This document shows positions 19,098 to 27,483 of a stretch of 55,538 nt of DNA, piece by piece. The notes beneath the pieces are model-generated. The model ran no database searches. It had not been told where the DNA came from and saw only the letters and a list, made by a program, of their open reading frames with translations. How positions within the stretch are numbered: the first letter of the stretch is position 1; every line of letters starts with the position of its first letter. The DNA lies in NCBI GenBank assembly GCA_036002485.1, contig DASYTI010000029.1, positions 1-55,538 on the forward strand, written 5' to 3'. A program made the position numbers and the translations under genes. Source of the DNA: Candidatus Methylomirabilota bacterium. Its GTDB lineage: Bacteria; Methylomirabilota; Methylomirabilia; Rokubacteriales; CSP1-6.

Positions 19098-19864
19098 AGC
19101 GGCTGAGCGTTACCGTCATTGCATGGAATGAGGAGGCCCGACTCCGCGAGTGTCTGGAGAGCGTGAGCGGGGCCGACGAGATCGTGGTGGTCGACGCCGA
19201 GTCCACGGACAAGACGGCCCAGCTGGCCCGCGAGTTCACGGACAAGGTCTGGGTGCGGCCGTGGCCCGGCTTCTCGGCCCAGAAGAACTTCGCCCTCGAG
19301 CAGGCCACGGGGGAGTGGGTACTCTCCCTCGACGCCGACGAGCGAATCTCTCCCGAGCTGCGAGAGCGCATTCGCCGCATTCTCATGACGGACGGCCCCG
19401 CCGACGGCTACTCCATCCCGCGAAAGAATCTCTTCTGGGGGGCGTGGGTGCGTCACGGCGGGCTCTATCCAGACTATCAGCTGCGCCTCTTCCGCCGGGG
19501 CGGAGGACGCTTCGTGGAGAGCGCGGTCCACGAGTCGGTGACGGTGGACGGCCACGTGGAGGCGCTTGCCGAGCCCCTTCTGCATCACTCGTATCGCGGG
19601 CTCGAGGACTTCGTGGCCCGCTCCAACCGCTATTCCACCCTGGCCGCCGTCGAGCTGATGAGACGGGGACGCCGTCCGCGCTGGGCGGACCTGACCCTGC
19701 GTCCCTTCGGGCGGTTCTTTTCCATGTACGTGGTGAAGATGGGATTCCTCGACGGCTGGCGGGGCTTCGTGCTCGCCGTCCTCTACGCCAACTACGTCTT
19801 CCTGCGCATGGCCAAGGCCTGGGAAGCGCGCCGGGCCGGCCGCGGCGAGCCGGGAACGCCATGA
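19094..19864 (+). CDS. Glycosyltransferase family 2, WaaE/KdtX-like
   Basis: This 256-residue GT-A enzyme of family 2 carries 'VTVIAWNEEARLRECLESV', 'DEIVVVDAESTDKTAQLA', 'LSLDADERISPEL' (the DxD-type site), 'GAWVRHGGLYPDYQLRLFRR' and 'AVHESVTVDG'. The layout matches the WaaE/KdtX group that adds beta-1,4-glucose to heptose I of the core. The C-terminus has a hydrophobic, membrane-associated segment ('GFVLAVLYANYVFLRMA'). GTG 19094 overlaps waaC, and the stop overlaps trpS. Confidence 0.88.
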   Translation: MKRLSVTVIAWNEEARLRECLESVSGADEIVVVDAESTDKTAQLAREFTDKVWVRPWPGFSAQKNFALEQATGEWVLSLDADERISPELRERIRRILMTDGPADGYSIPRKNLFWGAWVRHGGLYPDYQLRLFRRGGGRFVESAVHESVTVDGHVEALAEPLLHHSYRGLEDFVARSNRYSTLAAVELMRRGRRPRWADLTLRPFGRFFSMYVVKMGFLDGWRGFVLAVLYANYVFLRMAKAWEARRAGRGEPGTP

Positions 19865-20856
19865 CGGCGAAGCAGCGGGTGCTCTCCGGCATGCGCCCGA
19901 CGGGCAATCTCCATCTCGGCAACTATCTGGGCGCCCTCGACAACTGGGTGCGTCTCCAGGATTCCTACGAGTGCTTCTTCTTCGTGGCGAGCTGGCATGC
20001 CCTGACCACGGATCCGGAGAACAGCGGACAGGCGCCGGAGAGCACCATCGAGATGGCCGCCGACTGGCTCGGGGCGGGGCTCGATCCCGAGCGCAGCACG
20101 CTGTTCATCCAATCGCTCGTGCCCGAGCACGCCGAGCTGCACCTTCTCTTCTCCATGGTGACGCCGCTGGGCTGGCTCGAGCGGGTGCCCACCTTCAAGG
20201 AGATGGTCGAGCAGCTCGGGCTGGAATCCCCCTCCTACGGCCTCCTGGGATACCCGCTCCTGCAGGCCGCCGACATCCTGATGTACAAGGCGCACTGGGT
20301 GCCCGTGGGCGTCGATCAGGTCCCGCACATCGAGCTGACGCGCGAGGTCGCCCGGCGCTTCAACCACACCTGGAAGCGGGCCATCTTTCCGGAGCCGGGG
20401 GCGAAGCTAACCCAGATCCCCAAAGTGCCGGGCACGGACGGCCGGAAGATGTCGAAGTCTCTCGGCAATGCCATCTTCCTGTCGGACACGGAGGAGGAGA
20501 TCAGGGCCAAGGTCAAGCCCATGGTCACCGATCCCGCGCGCAAGCGTCGGAGCGATCCCGGCAACCCCGACATCTGCCCCGTCTTCGACCTGCACAAGAT
20601 CTTCACCCCGGAGCCCGAGCGCGAGGCCTGCGCGACCGGCTGTCGGACCGCCGGCATAGGCTGTCTCGACTGCAAGGCGGTGCTGCTCGAGCACATGATC
20701 CCGCCGCTCGCCAAGATCCGGGAGGCCCGCGAGCGCTTCGCGGCCAAGCCGCGCGAGATCGTCGAGATTCTCTACGAGGGCTCTCGCCGCGCCCGCGCCT
20801 TTGCCCAGAGGACCATGGAGGAGGTCAGATCAGTGATCAACCTGGAGCCGCGATGA
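19861..20856 (+). CDS. trpS: Tryptophan--tRNA ligase
   Basis: This class I aminoacyl-tRNA synthetase charges tRNA-Trp. The 331-residue product begins 'MTAKQRVLSGMRPTGNLH', containing the HIGH-type signature 'HLGN' (residues 18-21). The KMSKS loop is intact at residues 196-200. The start is ATG 19861, which overlaps the upstream glycosyltransferase stop; the frame is open further upstream but that part is not trpS-like. The stop overlaps the ATG of a 36-codon repeat ORF. Confidence 0.96.
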   Translation: MTAKQRVLSGMRPTGNLHLGNYLGALDNWVRLQDSYECFFFVASWHALTTDPENSGQAPESTIEMAADWLGAGLDPERSTLFIQSLVPEHAELHLLFSMVTPLGWLERVPTFKEMVEQLGLESPSYGLLGYPLLQAADILMYKAHWVPVGVDQVPHIELTREVARRFNHTWKRAIFPEPGAKLTQIPKVPGTDGRKMSKSLGNAIFLSDTEEEIRAKVKPMVTDPARKRRSDPGNPDICPVFDLHKIFTPEPEREACATGCRTAGIGCLDCKAVLLEHMIPPLAKIREARERFAAKPREIVEILYEGSRRARAFAQRTMEEVRSVINLEPR

Positions 20857-20963
20857 ACACACGGGTGGGGGAGTACGGGGGCCATTTCTGGGCCCCCCGC
20901 CGACCGATGAACTCGTGGCTGGGGGAGTACGGGGGCCATTTCTGGGCCCCCGTTACCAAATGA
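20853..20963 (+). CDS. 36-codon mini-ORF made of two GEYGGHFWAP repeats (uncertain)
   Basis: This frame encodes two copies of the decapeptide GEYGGHFWAP, 18 residues apart, each preceded by Met-Asn. Its ATG overlaps the trpS stop (ATGA), and its TGA overlaps the scpA ATG, so it bridges the two genes exactly. It may be translated only as a coupling device. The alternative is that it is not a gene: a palindromic DNA repeat inserted between trpS and scpA and happened to stay open. I see no SD sequence or homologue that decides this. Confidence 0.3.
   Translation: MNTRVGEYGGHFWAPRRPMNSWLGEYGGHFWAPVTK
20866..20951. repeat. Two palindromic direct repeats, 54-nt period
   Basis: A 32-nt block occurs identically at 20866-20897 and 20920-20951. 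Each copy contains GGGGGCC, loop ATTTCTG, GGCCCCC (arms 20877-20883/20891-20897 and 20931-20937/20945-20951). The copies are also preceded by the same ATGAAC 13 nt upstream. The period of 54 nt is a multiple of three. No T-run follows. This resembles REP-type elements rather than a terminator. Confidence 0.85.
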
Positions 20964-21775
20964 CAACAGACATCGACACCGCGGAAGAGTCGCAAGGACT
21001 GACCGTCAGGGTCGAGTCCTTCGTCGGCCCCCTCGACCTCCTGCTTCACCTGTGCCGGACCAATGAGGTCGACCTCGCCAACCTGCCCATCCGCGCCATC
21101 ACCGAGCAGTACCTGGCGCACCTCGAGTCCGTGCAGTTCCAGGATCTGGAGACGGCCGGGGCCTTCATGGTCATGGCCGCGACCCTGATCTACCTCAAGT
21201 CGAAGCTGCTCCTGCCCCCCGACCCCGACGCGCCGCCGGACGAGCTCGATGAAGAAGGCGAGCTCCTGCGCCAGGAGCTGGCCGCGCGGCTGCGCGAGTA
21301 CGCGCGGGTCAAGGCCCTCGGAGCCTGGCTCGGCGAGCGCGAGGCGGAGCAGGCCCTCCTCTACGGCCGCACGGTGGCCGAGCTTCCGCCCCCGGAAGAC
21401 GTCCCTCTTGAAGATCTCTCCGTCCATCTCCTCGAGCGGGCCATCACGCGGCTCATCCAGGAGCAGAAGAGACGGACGCCCCGCGAGATCGAGCCGAACC
21501 CGCTGTCCATCCTCGAGCGCATGGGAGAGATCCTGGAGCTCCTGCGCAATACCTGGTCCATCCTCTTCTCGTCGGTGGCCGGGCAAGAGCGCGTGCGCGC
21601 GGAGTGGGTGGTGACGCTCCTCGCCCTCCTCGAGCTGGTACGCCTGGGGCAGGCGCGCGCGCACCAGGCCGAGCTCTTCGGCGAGATCGTCATCGAGGGC
21701 CCAACCACCGACGCGGCCGCTCGCCACGCCCCTGAGGGCGCGGAGCCGGCCCCTGGAGACATCGCGAATGACTGA
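20960..21775 (+). CDS. scpA: Segregation and condensation protein A
   Basis: ScpA is the kleisin that bridges SMC heads, with ScpB, in chromosome condensation. The 271-residue protein contains 'FVGPLDLLLHLCRTNEVDL', the conserved N-terminal motif, and 'AATLIYLKSKLLLPP'. An acidic middle segment follows, and a C-terminal winged-helix region includes 'VTLLALLELVRLGQ' and 'FGEIVI'. ATG 20960 overlaps the stop of the repeat mini-ORF. The frame is open a little further upstream (to 20915) but only through the repeat. The 3' end overlaps scpB by 8 nt. Confidence 0.94.
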   Translation: MTTDIDTAEESQGLTVRVESFVGPLDLLLHLCRTNEVDLANLPIRAITEQYLAHLESVQFQDLETAGAFMVMAATLIYLKSKLLLPPDPDAPPDELDEEGELLRQELAARLREYARVKALGAWLGEREAEQALLYGRTVAELPPPEDVPLEDLSVHLLERAITRLIQEQKRRTPREIEPNPLSILERMGEILELLRNTWSILFSSVAGQERVRAEWVVTLLALLELVRLGQARAHQAELFGEIVIEGPTTDAAARHAPEGAEPAPGDIAND

Positions 21776-22427
21776 GCCCATCGACATCGTCGAAGCCCTG
21801 CTGTTCGCCTCGGAGACACCGGTCGAACTCGACCGCATACGCGAGGTGCTGGAGCTCGGGTCAGCCGAGGAGGCCCGCGCGCTCGTGACCCGCGTCAAGG
21901 CCCGGCTCGACGCCGAGGAGAGAGCCCTCATGATCATCGAGGTGGGCGGGGGATATCGGCTGGTGACGCGCGCGGAGGTGGCGCCCTGGCTCGTCCGATT
22001 GGCCCGAAGCCGGACGCGCTCCCGCTTGTCACGCTCGGCCCTGGAAACGCTCGCCATCATCGCCTACCGGCAGCCCGCCTCGCGTCCCGACATCGATGCC
22101 ATCCGTGGCGTCAACTCGGAAGCCGTCCTCGAAAATCTCCTCGACCGGCGCATGGTCAGGATCGCCGGCCGCAAGGAGGCGCCGGGTCGGCCCTACCTCT
22201 ACGAAACCACGCGGGACTTCCTGGTGGCCTTCGGGCTTCGCGACGTGAGCGATCTGCCCAGGGTCGAGGGGGAGCTCGTCGTGCCCGAGCCGCTCGCCGA
22301 GGGCGGCGAGAGCGAACACGAGGAAGCGGAGGCGCCGCTTGCCGCGGCCGGGGAGGGCAACGCTGGCACCGACGCGTCTCAGCAAGATACTGGCTCAAGC
22401 GGGACTGGCTTCACGCCGGGCCGCTGA
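21768..22427 (+). CDS. scpB: Segregation and condensation protein B
   Basis: ScpB is the dimeric winged-helix partner of ScpA in the SMC complex. The 219 residues include 'IVEALLFASETPVELDRI' at the N-terminus, 'GGGYRLVTR', 'SALETLAIIAYRQPASRPDIDAIRG' (as split blocks) and 'YLYETTRDFLVAFGL', all conserved in the family. The last 45 or so residues are acidic and of low complexity. ATG 21768 overlaps scpA, and the 3' end overlaps the pseudouridine synthase frame by about 89 nt. Confidence 0.94.
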   Translation: MTEPIDIVEALLFASETPVELDRIREVLELGSAEEARALVTRVKARLDAEERALMIIEVGGGYRLVTRAEVAPWLVRLARSRTRSRLSRSALETLAIIAYRQPASRPDIDAIRGVNSEAVLENLLDRRMVRIAGRKEAPGRPYLYETTRDFLVAFGLRDVSDLPRVEGELVVPEPLAEGGESEHEEAEAPLAAAGEGNAGTDASQQDTGSSGTGFTPGR

Positions 22428-23118
22428 AGCGATCCTGGCCGCCGGCCGCATCGCCGTCAATGGCGAAGTGCGCCGCGAGCCCGGCGCCCAGGCCGATCCC
22501 GCAGTTGATCACATCACGCTCGACGGTCGGCTCCTCGGGGGCGCCGAGGCGCACGCGTATTTCCTTCTCCACAAGCCCCGCGGCTATGTCACGAGCCGGG
22601 CCGATCCGCAGGGCCGCCCCGTCGTGATCGATCTGCTGCCTTCGGGAGGGCCGCGCGTCTTCCCCGTGGGGCGGCTCGACTACGATGCCGAGGGGCTGCT
22701 CCTCCTCACCAATGACGGAGAGCTCGCCAACCGACTGCTCCATCCCCGCTACGAGATCCCGCGCGTCTACGAGGTGGAGGTCGAGCGGCACGTGTCCCCC
22801 GCTGAGCTCGGCCGCTGGCGACGCGGCGTGGTCTTGCCGGACGGCCCCGCCGTGCCCGCGGACGTCCGCATCCTGCGGCGCGGGCCGCGCACGACGTGGA
22901 TCAGGGTGACGTTCGCCGAGGGGCGCTACCGGGAGGTGAAGCGCTACTGCAAGGCGCTGGGGCACCCCGTGGTGCGCCTGCGCAGGGTGCAGTTCGGGCC
23001 GCTGCGGCTGGGCACGCTGCCCGCGGGCAAGGCGCGCCCCCTCACGGCCGCCGAGCGAGAGATCCTCGAGAACTTGCGCGGGGGAGTCGCTTCGCCTATA
23101 CTGGCCAGGATTCGCTGA
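22339..23118 (+). CDS. rluB: RluB/RsuA-family pseudouridine synthase
   Basis: This enzyme converts a uridine in rRNA to pseudouridine; RluB acts on 23S rRNA. An N-terminal S4 RNA-binding domain ('RLSKILAQAGLASRRAAEA') is followed by the catalytic domain with 'VGRLDYDAEGLLLLTNDG', where the Asp is the nucleophile. The C-terminal 'REVKRYCKALGHPVVRLRR' is a family signature. The 259-residue frame begins at TTG 22339, inside scpB; no ATG or GTG lies before the S4 domain, so the exact start is uncertain. A promoter for pheA lies in its 3' end. Confidence 0.9.
   Translation: MPRPGRATLAPTRLSKILAQAGLASRRAAEAILAAGRIAVNGEVRREPGAQADPAVDHITLDGRLLGGAEAHAYFLLHKPRGYVTSRADPQGRPVVIDLLPSGGPRVFPVGRLDYDAEGLLLLTNDGELANRLLHPRYEIPRVYEVEVERHVSPAELGRWRRGVVLPDGPAVPADVRILRRGPRTTWIRVTFAEGRYREVKRYCKALGHPVVRLRRVQFGPLRLGTLPAGKARPLTAAEREILENLRGGVASPILARIR
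23074..23102 (+). promoter_or_regulatory. Sigma-70-like promoter for the aromatic amino acid run
   Basis: TTGCGC (23074-23079), a 17-nt spacer and TATACT (23097-23102, 5/6 to consensus) lie in the last codons of rluB. A start near 23109 would give a 5' leader of about 32 nt before the pheA ATG. I saw no leader peptide rich in Phe or Tyr and no attenuator hairpin. Confidence 0.6.
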
Positions 23119-23140
23119 TAGATCCGCATCAGGAGCTTCT

Positions 23141-24202
23141 ATGGACCTGGACGACTGGCGATCCAGGATCAACGACCTCGACGAACAAATCCTCCACCTC
23201 CTCAATCAGCGCGGGCAGGCCGCCCTCCAGATCGGCGAGCTCAAGAGGCAACAGGACAGGCCGTACTTTGTCCCGGAGCGCGAGGCCCAGCTCATCGAGC
23301 GACTGCTCGCCCTGAATACCGGCCCGCTCACCGCGGATGCCCTCCGCGCCGTCTGGCGCGAGATCCTCTCCGCCTCGCTGGCGCTCGAGAACCCGCTTCC
23401 CGTCGGCTACCTTGGTCCCGCGGGAACCTTCACCCACGTGGCGGCCATGCGCCGCTTCGGCACGTCGGCCCAGCTGATTCCGCTGCGGAGCATCGCGGAT
23501 GTCTTCGAGGAGGTCGAGCGCGGGCGCGCGGAGTGCGGCGTGGTGCCCGTCGAGAACTCGACCGAGGGTCCCGTCAACATCACCCTGGACCGGCTCATCG
23601 AGTCCGAGGCGGTGATCACGGGGGAGCTCACGCTCGACATCAGCCAGCATCTCCTCTCCCGGGCCACGGAGCTCGCGGAGATCAAGATCGTGTGCTCCCA
23701 CCCCCAAGGGCTCGCCCAGACCCGCCAGTGGCTGCTCGCCCACCTGCCCGAGGCGCGCCTTGAAGAGATGTCCTCCACCACCGCCGCCGCCGAGCGCGCC
23801 AAGGACGATCCCACGGTGGCCGCGGTGGCCTCGGAGCTGGCCGCCCGCACCTATGACGTGCCCGTGCTCAGGCGGCGGATCGAGGACAACCCTTCCAACA
23901 GCACGCGCTTCCTGGTCATAGGCCGGAGAGCGGTGGGACCAACGGGACGTGACAAGACGTCCATCCTCTTTTCCATGAAGAACGAGCCGGGCGTGCTCTA
24001 CAGCATTCTCCAGCCATTCGCGGCCCGGCGACTCAACCTGACCAAGATCGAATCGCGACCGACCAAGCGGCGCCCGTGGGAATACGTGAACTTCGTCGAC
24101 TTCGAAGGACACCGCGACACCGATGATGTCAGGGCCGTCCTCGATGAGGTGAAGGCGCGCTGTCAGTTCCTCAAGATCCTCGGGTCCTACCCGGCCGCCT
24201 AA
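23141..24202 (+). CDS. pheA: Bifunctional chorismate mutase/prephenate dehydratase
   Basis: PheA turns chorismate into prephenate and then phenylpyruvate for phenylalanine. The 353 residues hold an AroQ-type chorismate mutase (about 1-85; 'INDLDEQILHLLNQR'), a prephenate dehydratase (about 87-268; 'GYLGPAGTF' from residue 89, 'VPVENSTEG', and the catalytic Thr255-Arg256-Phe257) and a C-terminal ACT domain (about 275-350; 'EPGVLYSIL', 'KIESRPTK'), which normally gives feedback inhibition by phenylalanine. It is the first gene of a run with hisC, tyrA and aroA. Confidence 0.96.
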   Translation: MDLDDWRSRINDLDEQILHLLNQRGQAALQIGELKRQQDRPYFVPEREAQLIERLLALNTGPLTADALRAVWREILSASLALENPLPVGYLGPAGTFTHVAAMRRFGTSAQLIPLRSIADVFEEVERGRAECGVVPVENSTEGPVNITLDRLIESEAVITGELTLDISQHLLSRATELAEIKIVCSHPQGLAQTRQWLLAHLPEARLEEMSSTTAAAERAKDDPTVAAVASELAARTYDVPVLRRRIEDNPSNSTRFLVIGRRAVGPTGRDKTSILFSMKNEPGVLYSILQPFAARRLNLTKIESRPTKRRPWEYVNFVDFEGHRDTDDVRAVLDEVKARCQFLKILGSYPAA

Positions 24203-24212
24203 GGAGCCGCTC

Positions 24213-25328
24213 ATGCCCGTGTCCTGGGAATCCATCGCCAACGACCACATCCTCGGCATCGCCCCCTACGAGCCGGGCAAGCCGATCGAGGAACTCGAGC
24301 GCGAGTTCGGCCTCACGGATGTAATCAAGCTCGCCTCGAACGAGAATCCTCTGCCGCCTTCGGAGCGTGTCCTCAAGGCCATCTCCGACGCCCTCACCCA
24401 TCTCAATCGCTATCCGGACGGCAGCGCCCACTACCTTCGGATCGCCCTGGCCCGCCGCCACGGGCTCGCGGCCGACCAGATCATCATGGGCAACGGCTCG
24501 AACGAGCTCATCGAGCTCGTCGTCCGCGCCTTCCTGCGCCCGGGGGAGGAGGCGGTGATCCCGCACCCGTCCTTCGTCGTCTATCCCATGATCGTCCAGG
24601 CCGCGGGGGGCATTCGCGTGGTGGTGACGCTGAAGGACCACCGGCTGGACCTGGAAGCCATGGCCCGCGCCATCACCCCCATGACCAAGCTCGTGTTCGT
24701 GGCCAACCCGAACAACCCGACGGCCACGGTGGTCACCGCCGAAGAGGTGACGACCTTCATGGCGCGGGTGCCGGACAAGGTCATCGTCATCTTCGACGAG
24801 GCCTATTTCGAGTTCGCGCAGGGCCCGGACTTCCCGGACTCCCTGAGCTTCATGAAGCACGGGCGCAAGGTGGTGGTGTTGCGGACCTTCTCCAAGGCGG
24901 CGAGCCTGGCCGGGCTGCGCGTGGGCTACGCCATGGCCGACCCCGACTGCGTGGCCCTGCTCAATCGGATCCGGCAGCCCTTCAACATCAACTCCCTGGC
25001 CCAGGTGGCCGCCCTCGCCGCCCTCGAGGACGACTCGCACATCCTCGAGTGTCTCCGCATGAACGAGGCGGGCCGGCACTTCCTCTGCGACGAGTTCACC
25101 TCGATGGGCGTGAAGTACGTCCCCTCGCGCGCGAACTTCATCCTCGTCGACGTGGCACGGTCGGGCAGCGACATCTTCCAGCGGCTCCTCAAGGAGGGTG
25201 TCATCGTCCGGCCCATGTCGAGCTTCGGGATGGAGACGGCGCTGCGCATCACCATCGGGACGCCGGAGGAGAACCGCCGGCTCGTCAAGGCGCTCAAGAA
25301 GGTGCTCGCGGAGGGTAAGGCCGGGTGA
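24213..25328 (+). CDS. hisC: Histidinol-phosphate/aromatic aminotransferase (HisC family)
   Basis: This PLP-dependent class I/II aminotransferase of 371 residues has 'KLASNENPLPPS' near the N-terminus, 'NGSNELIELVVRAFL', 'FVANPNNPTATVV', 'IFDEAYFEFA' and the PLP lysine in 'RTFSKAASLAGLRVGY'. Sequence type is HisC, but the position between pheA and tyrA suggests it transaminates phenylpyruvate or 4-hydroxyphenylpyruvate, possibly as well as histidinol phosphate. No other his gene is in the window. The ATG has 'AAGGAG' 7 nt upstream. Confidence 0.9.
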   Translation: MPVSWESIANDHILGIAPYEPGKPIEELEREFGLTDVIKLASNENPLPPSERVLKAISDALTHLNRYPDGSAHYLRIALARRHGLAADQIIMGNGSNELIELVVRAFLRPGEEAVIPHPSFVVYPMIVQAAGGIRVVVTLKDHRLDLEAMARAITPMTKLVFVANPNNPTATVVTAEEVTTFMARVPDKVIVIFDEAYFEFAQGPDFPDSLSFMKHGRKVVVLRTFSKAASLAGLRVGYAMADPDCVALLNRIRQPFNINSLAQVAALAALEDDSHILECLRMNEAGRHFLCDEFTSMGVKYVPSRANFILVDVARSGSDIFQRLLKEGVIVRPMSSFGMETALRITIGTPEENRRLVKALKKVLAEGKAG

Positions 25329-26173
25329 TCCGCCGGCTCACCATCGTCGGACTCGGGCTTCTCGGGGGCTCGGTCGCGAAGGCGGCGCGGGCGGAATCGC
25401 TCGCGCGGGAGATCGTCGCGGTGGGCCGTCGCGTGGCGAGCCTCGAGCCCGCCCTCGCCGACGGAACCGTGGACCGGATCACCACCGATATCGCCGAGGG
25501 CGTGGCCGAGGCGGATCTCGTCGTCCTCGCCACCCCGGTGGCCACCTTGGCCGCCCAGCTTCCCGCCGTCTGGGGCGCCGCCGCCGAGGGCGCCCTCATC
25601 ACGGATGTCGGCAGCGTCAAGACCCGCATCGTCCGTACGGCCGAGGCCCTGGCCGCCGAGCGCCCGCTCGCCTTCATTGGTGGCCATCCCATGGCCGGCT
25701 CCAATCTCGCGGGCTATGGCGTGGCGCGGGCGGATCTGTTCCGCGGGGCCCTCGTCATCCTCACCCCGACCGAGCGCACGGGCGTCGATGCTCTCAAGCG
25801 CGCGAGTGAGTTCTGGGAGGCGGTGGGCGGCCGCGTCATGAGCCTCGACCCCGCCACCCATGACCGCGCGGTGGCCGCGGTGAGCCATCTCCCGCATCTC
25901 GTGGCCGACGCTCTCGTGGCCGCCGTCGACCGCATGGATCCACAGTTCTTCGACGTGGCCGCGCGCGGCTTCAAGGACACCACGCGGATCGCCGCCTCCG
26001 ACCCCGTGATGTGGCGCGATATCTTCGAGCAGAATCGCGAGGCCTTGGCCGAGGCGCTGGCCGTCTTTCGCGGAGTCCTCACGGAGCTGGAAGAGCTCGT
26101 CCGCTCGGGCGACCGCGCGCGCATCGATGCCGAGCTCGAGCGCATCCGGGCCATGCGGGAGCGGCTCGGATGA
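25325..26173 (+). CDS. tyrA: Prephenate dehydrogenase
   Basis: TyrA oxidatively decarboxylates prephenate to 4-hydroxyphenylpyruvate for tyrosine. The 282 residues start with a Rossmann motif 'IVGLGLLGGSVAKAARA'. 'LATPVATLAAQLP', 'ITDVGSVKTRIV', 'FIGGHPMAGSNLAGYG' and 'AAVSHLPHLVADAL' carry the conserved catalytic His and Ser. No ACT or chorismate mutase domain is fused. GTG 25325 overlaps hisC by 4 nt and the stop overlaps aroA. Confidence 0.95.
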   Translation: MIRRLTIVGLGLLGGSVAKAARAESLAREIVAVGRRVASLEPALADGTVDRITTDIAEGVAEADLVVLATPVATLAAQLPAVWGAAAEGALITDVGSVKTRIVRTAEALAAERPLAFIGGHPMAGSNLAGYGVARADLFRGALVILTPTERTGVDALKRASEFWEAVGGRVMSLDPATHDRAVAAVSHLPHLVADALVAAVDRMDPQFFDVAARGFKDTTRIAASDPVMWRDIFEQNREALAEALAVFRGVLTELEELVRSGDRARIDAELERIRAMRERLG

Positions 26174-27483
26174 GGATACGGGTCCAGCCGGTGACGAGGC
26201 TCTCCGGCACCCTCGAAGTGCCCGGCGACAAGTCGATCTCCCACCGGGCCGCCCTCCTCGGCGCCATCGCGAACGGGCGCACGGAGATCACCGGCTATCT
26301 GGATGGCGAAGATTGCCTCAACACGCTCCGGGCCGTCGAGAAGCTGGGCGTGCTCGTCACGCGCAAGGGCCCCGGACACTACCTCGTGGACGGCGTGGGG
26401 CTCCTAGGCCTGCGCGAGCCCGAGGACGTCCTCGACTGCGGCAATTCGGGAACAAGCGCCCGCCTCCTCTTGGGTCTCCTCGCGGGCCAGCCCTTCTGGA
26501 CCTTCCTCACGGGAGACGCCTCCCTGAGGCGGCGGCCCATGAAGCGCGTGGCCGAGCCGCTCGCCGCCATGGGTGCGACCTTCGTGGGACGCCAGGAGGC
26601 GGGACGGCTTCCCCTCGGCGTGCGGGGGGCGCGGCCTCTGCGAGCCTGCGCCTATGCCTCGCCGGTCGCCTCCGCCCAGATCAAAACCGCTCTGCTCCTG
26701 GCCGGGCTCTGGGCCGATGGACCCGTCAGCGTGACCGAGCCGGCCCAGTCCCGTGATCACACGGAGCGGATGCTGGCCGGCTTTGGCGCTCGGCTGTCCG
26801 TGGAGTGGCGCACGGTGACGATCACGCCGGGCGGCGAGCTTCGCGGCCAGGCCGTGGCCGTTCCCGGCGATATCTCGTCGGCCGCCTTCCTTCTCGTCGC
26901 GGGCGCCCTCGTGGCGGACAGTCGAGTGACCGTGGCCAGAGTGGGCGCGAATCCGACGCGGGCGGGTCTCCTCGAGGTGCTCGAATCGATGGGCGCGCGC
27001 GTGGAGCGACATGGCGCGTCGGCCGCGGCCGGCGAGCCCGTGGCCGACCTGACCACGTCCAGCACCGCGCTCCACGGCACGCAGATCGGCGGCGAGCTCA
27101 TTCCGCGCCTGATCGACGAGGTGCCCATCCTGGCCGTGGCGGCCTGCGCCGCGGCCGGCCGTACCCGCATCACCGATGCCGCGGAGCTCCGCGTGAAGGA
27201 GTCGGACCGGATCGGCGCCATTGCCGTCGAGCTCGGGCGCATGGGCGCCCGCATCGCCGAGAGGCCTGATGGCCTCGACATCGAGGGAGGGATCCGGCTT
27301 CAGGGGGCCGCGGTGGGAAGCGGCGGCGACCACCGGATGGCTATGGCGCTCGTGGTGGCGGGTCTCATGGCCGAGGGGGAGACCGTGGTCGAGGACACGG
27401 CGTGCATCAACACGTCCTATCCCGGCTTCGTGGCGGCCATCAATGCCCTGGCGGGACGGGTGTGTGCCGAGGAGATGCCCTGA
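26170..27483 (+). CDS. aroA: 3-phosphoshikimate 1-carboxyvinyltransferase (EPSP synthase)
   Basis: AroA makes EPSP from shikimate 3-phosphate and PEP, the sixth step of the shikimate pathway. The 437 residues include 'VPGDKSISHRAALLGA', 'LDCGNSGTSARLLLGLLAG', 'GDASLRRRPMKRVAEPL', 'KTALLLAGLWADG', 'ELRVKESDRIGAIAVEL' and 'GDHRMAMAL'. The Gly/Ala positions in 'CGNSGTSARL' and 'GDASLRRRPM' were not assigned to a glyphosate class. ATG 26170 gives an ATGA overlap with tyrA; the frame is open upstream but not aroA-like. Confidence 0.96.
   Translation: MRIRVQPVTRLSGTLEVPGDKSISHRAALLGAIANGRTEITGYLDGEDCLNTLRAVEKLGVLVTRKGPGHYLVDGVGLLGLREPEDVLDCGNSGTSARLLLGLLAGQPFWTFLTGDASLRRRPMKRVAEPLAAMGATFVGRQEAGRLPLGVRGARPLRACAYASPVASAQIKTALLLAGLWADGPVSVTEPAQSRDHTERMLAGFGARLSVEWRTVTITPGGELRGQAVAVPGDISSAAFLLVAGALVADSRVTVARVGANPTRAGLLEVLESMGARVERHGASAAAGEPVADLTTSSTALHGTQIGGELIPRLIDEVPILAVAACAAAGRTRITDAAELRVKESDRIGAIAVELGRMGARIAERPDGLDIEGGIRLQGAAVGSGGDHRMAMALVVAGLMAEGETVVEDTACINTSYPGFVAAINALAGRVCAEEMP

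Noticed and set aside
20866-20951. Tandem rho-independent terminators after trpS
   Set aside because: The stems are strong but no T-run follows either copy, and the next gene starts 9 nt later within an overlap chain.
23103-23140. Leader peptide or attenuator before pheA
   Set aside because: The leader of about 32 nt is too short and shows no Phe/Tyr codon run or alternative hairpins.
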